From the NCBI RefSeq assembly GCF_004335015.1, contig NZ_RQRU01000005.1, positions 1-64,000 of the forward strand: DNA of 64,000 bases, written 5' to 3'. The position numbers were made by a program, and so were the translations under genes. Below the pieces are notes generated by a model. That model saw only the letters and a list, made by a program, of their open reading frames with translations. It ran no database searches and had not been told where the DNA came from. Positions 57,473 through 64,000 of the stretch are shown in pieces (position 1 is the first letter of the stretch; each line of letters begins with the position of its first letter). The stretch comes from Psychrobacter pygoscelis (lineage in GTDB: Bacteria; Pseudomonadota; Gammaproteobacteria; Pseudomonadales; Moraxellaceae).

Positions 57473-58020
57473 GATAACTTGCCTCTTGGTCTTTTTTACC
57501 TTAATCGCCCAATCATTTATTAGTCATATTAATCGCTTATCAGCTATAGTAATAACTAACAGCCTATCGACTAAATGGCCTTAAATAATCATGAGCTATC
57601 TTGGCAAATAAAAGGAAGAACCTGTTCGTCAAATGTATTGGTTGATTGATAGTCAAGATACTGACAAAGTGCCAGTCTATACCCTATAATCGCACCCAGT
57701 AGCTCTAATTAAATCTCTAAAATTTAAATAATGCTACTCGTAACATTTGCCTTGAGGTGGGAGGCGGTATTCTAGCAAAAAGCATCTCCCCTGCCAAGTA
57801 GGATTTAATTAATTTGAATAACTGCTTGATTGTGTGGACTAAATAAATAATGATGAATTTACTGTTAACGTTTTTTAATCAGCGCGCAAATTCGATGAAT
57901 TATGCTATGATTTTATGAAATATTGACTATAAAACAATTACTGAGAATAAAATAAGCTGTTGATCAAACGTTGTATTTAGGACCTTTCAATGGCAATTAC
58001 TGGGTGTAAAGGAGGTTAGG
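57473..58020. other. Divergent gap upstream of rpmI
   Basis: About 550 bases between rpmI and the thioesterase gene. This is where infC would be expected, but no IF3 coding remnant is visible. The end holds the perfect AAAGGAGGT ribosome-binding site of the thioesterase gene (about 58008-58015). Confidence 0.45.
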
Positions 58021-58464
58021 TTGTCCAATCAAGAACTTGATTTTGATGATGGGGTGTTCGTTTTTGAGACCGTTATTCGGGTTCGCAGCACTGAGATTGA
58101 TGTCGGACAGTATATGACGATAGAGGCCATGACCTCAGCAATCTCTGAAGTAAGAGCGCGGTTCTTTTACTCCAAGGGAATCAAAGAGATTAATGCCGAC
58201 TATCAAGGCTTAGTCGTCGATAATTTTTGCTTGAATATGCTTAGCCGAGTGCGCGCGCGTGAAGAGCTATTATTCGAAGTCGGTATTAGCAGTCTTTCTC
58301 AGGATGATGGGGTGATTGCCATAAAGGTGACACGAATGTTTGATGGCTCTCTTGTGGCCAAGGCCGCCTTGAATTTTGTCAACTACGACTACCGCTTGAA
58401 TCAAGTGATTGCCCTGTCGCCATCGGTCAGAGAGGCTTTGGATCAGACGCCTTTTAGCTTATAA
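58021..58464 (+). CDS. Hotdog-fold thioesterase-like protein
   Basis: Probable single-hotdog acyl-CoA thioesterase of 147 residues. It shows the 4HBT/YbgC-like pattern: an RSTEIDVGQYM strand-and-turn segment, EVRARFFYSKGI, then VRAREELLFEVGISSL. Possible catalytic Asp is in EIDVG. It begins with a TTG at 58021, supported by a perfect AAAGGAGG a few bases ahead. Exact substrate is unknown. The gene stands alone, divergent from rpmI. Confidence 0.75.
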   Translation: MSNQELDFDDGVFVFETVIRVRSTEIDVGQYMTIEAMTSAISEVRARFFYSKGIKEINADYQGLVVDNFCLNMLSRVRAREELLFEVGISSLSQDDGVIAIKVTRMFDGSLVAKAALNFVNYDYRLNQVIALSPSVREALDQTPFSL

Positions 58465-59155
58465 GCACTAAATATACTGATAAATCGTTTTTTAAATATC
58501 TGCTATGGTCCAGATAGCTTAAGTCTTGAGTAAGTCATTGCTGTAAACTGGTTAACGACTGACAGTGGTTAGCGACTGGTAGTTAGAGCTTATTAGCTAA
58601 GGCCGTTAAAGCTAGTAGCTTAATAGCAATATTACACGGCCAGTCAAAGCTTACCACCGTTGCCTTTGGCTTACATATTTGATTTAGATGTCAGCTCAGA
58701 GGCTGGTATACCGATTAAATATTGCGTGATAAGCGTAGTAGCTGAAGCCAGCTGCCCGTCTTACTATTTTGTCTATTATCCAACTGTCTACTTTTTATTT
58801 ATTGACTGCTTTATTTAAGTCAGCTCCTCTTTTGGTTTGTGCTTTTTTAAGCGTTACTTTTTTGCTCATTACTTTCCCGCCTTTATTTACTCTTGAGTCC
58901 TCTTCTATTAATTTGTCTCTTTTCAACCCGTTACTCATAGCAGAGCAGTTTCCTATCAACTGAGATACTAGCAAGCGTTGCCTTATGCGCTGACACGCTT
59001 TATCATGACAACACAAACTTTAAAGCAGTTATTTGACTTAAGAGATAAAGGCTAATGTCCTTGAGTGAGGCTGCAAAACGCTAGGTTAATTGGACGTTAA
59101 TGCTTCAGAGTCTCTTAGCCGCTCTACTATCAACCATTCGGTAACATTTGAAAAT
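58465..59155. other. Large gap between the thioesterase gene and hisIE
   Basis: About 690 bases. Two overlapping frames (58769-58963 plus, 58795-59016 minus) are weak. The minus frame ends with a Lys-rich 24-codon part (MSKKVTLKKAQTKRGADLN) with a partial GGCGGG ribosome-binding site; it might be a real small basic protein but I cannot support it well. No RNA gene is seen. Confidence 0.35.
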
Positions 59156-60019
59156 ATGACAACTCAGACTTGGCTCGATACCATTCAGTTCAATCAAGAT
59201 GGCCTACTGCCTGCTATCGCTCAGGATCATGATAGTGGCGAGATTCTTATGATGGCATGGATGAATGCCGAAGCGCTATCATTGACCGCACAGACCAAAA
59301 CCGCGGTATATTTTTCGCGCTCCCGTCAAAAGCTATGGCATAAAGGCGAAACCTCAGGTCACGTCCAGCAAGTACATGATATCTATCTGGACTGTGATGC
59401 CGATGCTATTGTGCTGTCTGTCACTCAGATTGGCGATATTGCGTGCCATACAGGGCGTAAGTCCTGCTTTTATCGGCGTTTAAATTTGTCACAATCTGAG
59501 CCGACTTGGCAAATAGAAGCCCCGGTAATCAAAGACCCTAAGGCCATCTACGGTCACACACTACCCACCACTGCTGCTAGCACAGCAGCGACCAACGAGA
59601 CATTGTATGCATCTACACCTAGGCCTGCGGTAGATAAGGCGCAGATCAGCGACGGGGCAAACATCTTGCGGCAACTCGATGCGGTATTGAGAGAGCGCAA
59701 GTCAGCCAATCCTGATAGCTCCTATGTCGCCAGCTTATATCATAAAGGCTTGAATAAAATCTTAGAAAAAGTGGGTGAGGAAGCTACCGAAACGATTATC
59801 GCGGCCAAGGACTTAGCGAGCGAATCTACTGAAGATAGCAGCGACTCAGCCTCTACGCAGCAGCAATCAGCACAGCACGAGCTAATTTATGAAATTGCTG
59901 ATGTCTGGTTTCACACTTTAGTCACATTAGCGTGGTTTAATATCGGCTCTGAGCAGATATTGGCTGAACTTGCCAGAAGATTTGGCTTGTCTGGTATCGA
60001 AGAAAAGGCTTCGCGATAG
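59156..60019 (+). CDS. hisIE: Bifunctional phosphoribosyl-AMP cyclohydrolase / phosphoribosyl-ATP pyrophosphatase
   Basis: Catalyses steps 2 and 3 of histidine synthesis, removing pyrophosphate from PR-ATP and opening the ring of PR-AMP. The N-terminal HisI part has the zinc-binding [19 protein letters not shown] and GRKSCF. The C-terminal HisE part has [18 protein letters not shown] and [17 protein letters not shown]. They are joined by a long Ala/Thr/Ser-rich linker of about 60 residues, and HisE contains a Ser/Asp-rich insertion. I chose the ATG at 59156 (MTTQTWL); a longer TTG frame starts at 59090. No other his gene is adjacent; tatABC lies next. Confidence 0.92.
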   Translation: MTTQTWLDTIQFNQDGLLPAIAQDHDSGEILMMAWMNAEALSLTAQTKTAVYFSRSRQKLWHKGETSGHVQQVHDIYLDCDADAIVLSVTQIGDIACHTGRKSCFYRRLNLSQSEPTWQIEAPVIKDPKAIYGHTLPTTAASTAATNETLYASTPRPAVDKAQISDGANILRQLDAVLRERKSANPDSSYVASLYHKGLNKILEKVGEEATETIIAAKDLASESTEDSSDSASTQQQSAQHELIYEIADVWFHTLVTLAWFNIGSEQILAELARRFGLSGIEEKASR

Positions 60020-60495
60020 TCTAGGCTTGCTCTAGCTGCTAATCAGCATAGCCGTGGGGCTTGCTTTGCTGCTCGATCATTTTACTCAAAATTGTTGCGA
60101 GCGATTAGCAGCTGTAGTCAATTCACAATAACATTGGTACAAGGAAGCCGAGCGCAGGCTATACAGTAGTATGGCTAGTGAGGATGACACCGTAACCGTT
60201 TTATTGTGCGCTGACTATAAGGTTAGCCTGGTTTAGTACTCTTGGTTATTGTATCTACCTATTGACTGTAGTCATTGGCATGGGATAGATTTGAGCAATC
60301 GGCTAATGCTCGTTGATTTAGGCTTGTTGATTAAGCTTAATTGACTGCAGTTAACTGATAGATAGCTTACCGGCATAAAAGGTACACTTAACTCTCACGT
60401 ACTGTCCGCGTAACATAACGCGGAGCAAATACTCTGGCACACTTCGTAAAATGCTATTATAAAAGCACCAACCACTACGCCTTAAGGATATTATC
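60020..60495. other. Structured gap between hisIE and tatA
   Basis: About 475 bases with an 11-bp exact inverted repeat (60033-60043 and 60102-60112) after hisIE and a perfect CCGCGT-AACATA-ACGCGG hairpin (60406-60423) before tatA. The latter may be an operator or part of the tatA leader. No ORF is supported. Confidence 0.5.
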
Positions 60496-60744
60496 ATGGG
60501 CAGTTTCTCTATTACTCATTGGCTTATTTTACTCGTTGTCGTCGTCGTTATATTCGGCACTTCCAAGCTCAAAAATGCGGGCAAGGACTTAGGCGGCGCG
60601 GTAAAAGGCTTTAAAGACGCGGTGAAAGATGAAAATACCGAACATGCAAACAAACACCGAGTGCTAGATCATGACGCTCGCAGCCCCTCTGTCGATGACA
60701 TCCAAGTGAGCAAACCTGTCGTAGATGAGAAGCATAACGTCTAA
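60496..60744 (+). CDS. tatA: Sec-independent translocase subunit TatA
   Basis: Forms the pore oligomers of the twin-arginine export system. The 82-residue protein has one N-terminal transmembrane helix ([17 protein letters not shown]), the FGTSKL hinge, an amphipathic helix ([17 protein letters not shown]) and a charged acidic tail. It starts tatABC, with 77 bases to tatB. Confidence 0.94.
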   Translation: MGSFSITHWLILLVVVVVIFGTSKLKNAGKDLGGAVKGFKDAVKDENTEHANKHRVLDHDARSPSVDDIQVSKPVVDEKHNV

Positions 60745-60821
60745 ATTGAATGCTTTGATTGCTAATTTAAGTATGGCATTATTTGCCATCATTGCTACGC
60801 CATTGCCTAATGTAGACGACT

Positions 60822-61496
60822 ATGTTTGATATTGGATTTTCTGAGTTATTGCTGTTCGGCGTCATTGCGCTGGTCGTTTTGGGACCAGAAAAACTGCCTC
60901 AAGCAGCGCGAACCGCAGGTCACTGGTATGCCAAATTTCGCCGGACTGTATCAACTTTGCAGTCCGAGATCGAAGCTGAGCTTGATCTGGCGGAGACTCG
61001 GCAAAAAATGCAGGAAGAGCTGGCTAAAATCAAACAGGCCGAAGCCGAGATGAAGCGTGAGATGGCAGAGCTGCGTGGCAGCATGCAAGAGTTTGAAAAC
61101 GCGCAAAATCAAAGTCTGACGACGGCCCATACCTCCCAAGCTACCTCTGGCAATCTGGCGAAACCAAGCCCAGTAAAGGGAGCAAATACCGAAGCTCCGT
61201 TATCAAGCACTTCACAAAAGCAAGACGTCAATGACAACAATGATACCACTGACGCTACCGCGCAAAGTCCTTCAGCTACACTTCTGACTAAGCCATGGGA
61301 GCATATGTGGTTTCGCTTAGGGGAATATGACAAAGTGCGCAGATTGCCTGCCGCTCCAAGACTACCCAACTACCACGCTGACGCCTTGCTTTATCACTCT
61401 CAGACAAGTCAATCTAGCGCCAGTCAATCAAACTCCAATCAAGCGTCAGCTGCTGCCACGCTCTTGCCCAATTCAGACTCTGAGATTAAGTTATGA
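60822..61496 (+). CDS. tatB: Sec-independent translocase subunit TatB
   Basis: Twin-arginine receptor subunit that pairs with TatC. The 224-residue protein has an N-terminal helix beginning MFDIGFSELLLFGVIALVVLG, the GPEKLP motif, and a coiled-coil segment (SEIEAELDLAETRQKMQEEL). The long C-terminal region is rich in Ser, Gln, Asn and Thr and disordered. It is longer than the usual 170 residues. Its last four bases overlap tatC (ATGA). Confidence 0.93.
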   Translation: MFDIGFSELLLFGVIALVVLGPEKLPQAARTAGHWYAKFRRTVSTLQSEIEAELDLAETRQKMQEELAKIKQAEAEMKREMAELRGSMQEFENAQNQSLTTAHTSQATSGNLAKPSPVKGANTEAPLSSTSQKQDVNDNNDTTDATAQSPSATLLTKPWEHMWFRLGEYDKVRRLPAAPRLPNYHADALLYHSQTSQSSASQSNSNQASAAATLLPNSDSEIKL

Positions 61497-62308
61497 CGCT
61501 GATTAAGACTAAAAAGCCTGAGCCTACAAAGCATAAAGACGGCGCTACTAGGACTGACATCGAAGACACTACCTCAGTTATTGATAACTTGGCTGACATG
61601 CCCATTACTGAGCACCTGATAGAGCTGCGAAGCCATTTAATCAAAATCTGTATCGGCGTTTTGGTAATATTTATAGGGCTGGTCGGCTTTTCGCGTCAAC
61701 TTTATGACTTTTTATCCCAGCCATTAGTCGCGCAGCTACCACCAAATGCGACTATGATCGCCACTGACATCACGTCAAACTTCATGGCTCCCATTCGCCT
61801 GACGTTATTCGTAGCCGCCTTTGTTGCCATGCCCTACATCTTGTATCAAATCTGGTCTTTTGTCGCGCCAGGCCTGTATAAAAAAGAAAAGAGAATCGCT
61901 ATCCCCGTACTACTGTCCTCAATAGTACTATTTTATGCTGGTGTGGCTTTTGCCTACTTTATTGTCCTTAAAGGGGTTTTGAAGTTTTTTATTACCTTTG
62001 CGCCGCAGAATGTGTTACCAATGACCGATATCGCCAGCTATTTAAGCTTTGCGATGAAGCTATTTATGGTATTTGGCTTAACCTTTGAGATCCCTGTCGT
62101 CACCTTACTGCTTATTTTAATCGGACTGGTTTCTGTTGAGACCTTAGCAGACAAGCGCCGCTATATTATTGTGGGCTGCTTTGCGATAGCGGCCGTCGTT
62201 ACTCCGCCCGATGGGGTATCTATGCTAATGCTGGCTATCCCTATGTGGCTACTGTTCGAGCTGGGATTACTTCTTGCTAGAGTGTTAATTAAGCAAAAGG
62301 TCCATTAA
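61493..62308 (+). CDS. tatC: Sec-independent translocase subunit TatC
   Basis: Six-helix membrane core of the twin-arginine receptor, 271 residues. The N-terminal part has the conserved MPITEHLIELRSHL with the Glu and Arg of twin-arginine binding, followed by helices starting IKICIGVLVIFIGLVGF. Cytosolic and periplasmic loops include FVAPGLYKKEKR. The extra first 38 residues are polar and not conserved. It overlaps tatB by four bases. A terminator follows at 62479. Confidence 0.95.
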   Translation: MTLIKTKKPEPTKHKDGATRTDIEDTTSVIDNLADMPITEHLIELRSHLIKICIGVLVIFIGLVGFSRQLYDFLSQPLVAQLPPNATMIATDITSNFMAPIRLTLFVAAFVAMPYILYQIWSFVAPGLYKKEKRIAIPVLLSSIVLFYAGVAFAYFIVLKGVLKFFITFAPQNVLPMTDIASYLSFAMKLFMVFGLTFEIPVVTLLLILIGLVSVETLADKRRYIIVGCFAIAAVVTPPDGVSMLMLAIPMWLLFELGLLLARVLIKQKVH

Positions 62309-62710
62309 ATATCATTGTATTTCAATAGCATCTCCTTCAGCTTATAGCAGTAGAGGATTAGGAATAAGGCCCAAGATAGGTAAATAATTTGCTATACTGA
62401 CTGATAAGATGGGTGTCTTTTATGGTATAGATTTTACCCCTACCCACCACTCTATGACGCTTTTATCACTATCTAGCTAGCCATTGACTTAATAAGATTC
62501 AGTGGCTTTTTTTAGCCGCGCTATTTACTACAGCTGTGCTCAATCACTTCTTCTCTTCATAAATTTTAGTTATAGAGTAAGAACTTAAGTCGTCAGAGCG
62601 TCAAACCAAGTTTGGGCATCGGCCTGAACCTATCTCAGCGGATTTAGCTGGTTTGCTAAGTTGGACAGATAGCGTAGACGCAATAAGTTTTTCTCGACAG
62701 GTGCCAAGCT
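62309..62710. other. Gap with the tatC terminator before the helicase gene
   Basis: About 400 bases, holding the tatC terminator at 62479-62513 and the promoter of the helicase gene, which I could not place. No other feature is supported. Confidence 0.4.
62479..62513 (+). terminator. tatABC terminator
   Basis: AGCCATTGA (62479-62487) and TCAGTGGCT (62499-62507) pair with one G-T pair and are followed by seven T. It lies 171 bases after the tatC stop. Confidence 0.85.
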
Positions 62711-64000
62711 ATGTCCATGCCTACATATATGAGTAATCCGACCGAAGAGCAGCTTGCTGCGCTCAATATGGCGATGGATGGTAAGTCATTTAAGGTAGTA
62801 GCCTACGCGGGAGCGGGTAAGACCACCACCCTCAAGCTTATCGGTGAGCGCCTTCGCGGTCGCGGCTTGTATCTGGCTTTTAATAAAGGCATAGCCACTG
62901 AGGCCAAGCAGAAGTTCCCGCCGCATGTCGACTGTCGCACTTTTCACTCCTTAGCCTATCGTCATGTGCCACGTGATATCACTGCTAAGTTGTCCCTGCC
63001 GAGATTTTCACCCAAGCGCTTGGGAGATGATTTGGGCCTACAGACCATCCAAGTTCGGCGGCAGGTCGAGGGCAAGAGTAAATACATTAACCTGACTCCT
63101 GCTCGTCAGGCGCGCTTTGTCAGTGATGCAGTAGGTCACTTCTGTAGTACACATGCCAGCTACCCTGCGCCAAGGCACTTGCAGTTTCCAAGTTGGCTTA
63201 GTGAATCTGACGCCGAGCAGCTACGTGAAATGCTCTATCCGGCAGTGGAAAAACGTTGGTTACAGTCTATCGATCCACGTCACCCCTCTGGTATTGGTCA
63301 TGACATCTATCTAAAGCTTTGGGCACTGTCTAAACCGACCATTCCAGCGGACTTTATCTTATTTGATGAGGCGCAAGATGCTGATCCTCTCATGATGGGA
63401 ATCTTGACTCAGCAGGCGCGGCAAGTCATCTACGTGGGCGACGCGCATCAGCAGATTTATGAGTGGCGCGGCGCGGTCAATGCTATGAAGAAGCTGCCAC
63501 TACCGCAGACACTATTGACTCAATCCTTTCGCTTTGGCGAACCCATCGCTGAAGTGGCCAACTTACTGCTTAAAGCGCTTCAAGAAGACATTCCACTTAA
63601 AGGCAATCCTGAGAAAAAGTCAGGACTGGCTAAGTCGCTGGTACATGGCAAAAAAGATGCCATTCTTTGCCGGACCAATGCTGCTGCGATGACGCAGCTG
63701 TTAATGGGACTCAAACTCGGTCATAAAGTCGCGCTACAAGCCGACACCGAACGCATGCTTCGCTTTTGTCAGGCCGCAGAAAACCTGAAAAACGGCAAGC
63801 CCGCTTATGGCGTTCCAGAGTTGGCTTATTTTTATAATTGGTCAGATGTGCAGGATTATTCGGAAACCAATGAAGGTAGCGACCTTAAGACTTTGGTCAA
63901 GCTGGTAGACGATCATGGTACTGATATCTTGACTAAGGCGGTGAATAGCCTAACCACTGTCAAAGATGCCGACTATGTCATCTCCACCGCCCATAAGGCG
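62711..64000 (+). CDS. UvrD-like helicase, cut by the window edge
   Basis: The first 430 codons of an SF1A (UvrD/Rep/Pif1-neighbour) helicase whose end lies outside the window. Walker A is AYAGAGKTTTLKL near 31-43. Next come FHSLAYRH (about 79-86), LFDEAQDADPLM (motif II, DEAQ), VGDAHQQIYEWRGA (motif III) and SFRFGEPIAEVANLL (motif IV). The order and DEAQDAD motif fit the UvrD-like family with F-box-type (FBH1-like) helicase features. ATG at 62711 has AGGTG ahead; ATG 62717 and 62729 are alternatives. Function in recombination or repair is inferred. Confidence 0.88.
   Translation, partial: MSMPTYMSNPTEEQLAALNMAMDGKSFKVVAYAGAGKTTTLKLIGERLRGRGLYLAFNKGIATEAKQKFPPHVDCRTFHSLAYRHVPRDITAKLSLPRFSPKRLGDDLGLQTIQVRRQVEGKSKYINLTPARQARFVSDAVGHFCSTHASYPAPRHLQFPSWLSESDAEQLREMLYPAVEKRWLQSIDPRHPSGIGHDIYLKLWALSKPTIPADFILFDEAQDADPLMMGILTQQARQVIYVGDAHQQIYEWRGAVNAMKKLPLPQTLLTQSFRFGEPIAEVANLLLKALQEDIPLKGNPEKKSGLAKSLVHGKKDAILCRTNAAAMTQLLMGLKLGHKVALQADTERMLRFCQAAENLKNGKPAYGVPELAYFYNWSDVQDYSETNEGSDLKTLVKLVDDHGTDILTKAVNSLTTVKDADYVISTAHKA

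Noticed and set aside
58769..59016. Two overlapping short frames on opposite strands between the thioesterase and hisIE genes
   Set aside because: They cannot both be real, neither has a good ribosome-binding site at its outer start, and no family is recognised. Only the Lys-rich 24-codon minus part remains a faint possibility.

Overview
The window looks like an ordinary chromosomal segment of a gammaproteobacterium of the Moraxellaceae, most likely Psychrobacter or a close relative. This is inferred from the family signatures (rho, trxA, pheST-ihfA, tatABC, lnt-corC, rapA, mutY, anmK), a moderate GC content with AT-rich gaps, and many lipoproteins and Ala-rich surface proteins. I could run no database search, so the genus is an inference. 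I see no insertion sequence, prophage, CRISPR array, tRNA or rRNA gene inside the window.

Layout: positions 1-365 hold three tandem near-consensus sigma70 promoters firing leftward out of the window, as expected just upstream of an rRNA operon. Positions 777-5155 carry a MenA-type prenyltransferase, a UDG-superfamily DNA glycosylase, upp, ydfG and an unknown protein with an ADP-ribosyltransferase-like motif order. Positions 5592-7762 carry a signal-less NMT1/THI5-like protein translationally coupled to an alpha/beta hydrolase, and a small membrane protein. Positions 7816-14838 carry a DUF1653 protein, a GNAT acetyltransferase, tyrS, a PhzF-like isomerase, anmK, fabF and a coiled-coil protein. 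Positions 14979-24304 carry aminopeptidase P, a POT peptide transporter, lnt, corC and a DUF4105 membrane protein.

Positions 24550-32739 are more accessory: an AT-rich orphan Imm49-like immunity gene, ycgN, a dienelactone hydrolase, a giant DUF2339 membrane protein, ylqF (rbgA) and a vapBC toxin-antitoxin pair. Positions 32883-37972 carry mutY, a DUF503 protein, an orphan leucine-leader-like small ORF followed by a long inverted repeat, a duplicated DUF305 lipoprotein, a histidine phosphatase and an MltB-type lytic transglycosylase. Positions 38195-46613 carry tesB, rapA, a D-2-hydroxyacid dehydrogenase, a flavin monooxygenase and rluA.

Positions 46760-57472 are core information-processing genes: trxA, rho (preceded by an overlapping upstream ORF), two small lipoproteins, a YpfJ-type zinc protease, ihfA, pheT, pheS, rplT and rpmI. 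infC is missing from its usual place next to rpmI. Positions 58021-64000 carry a hotdog thioesterase, hisIE, tatABC and the start of a UvrD-like helicase that runs off the right edge.

The most unusual items are the attenuator-like leucine ORF plus hairpin with no downstream gene (34473-34719), the cytosolic THI5-like/hydrolase pair (5592-7519), the possible degenerate ADP-ribosyltransferase (4418-5155), the orphan immunity gene (24550-25497), an 18-bp palindrome upstream of fabF, and a rhoL-like overlapping ORF at rho.
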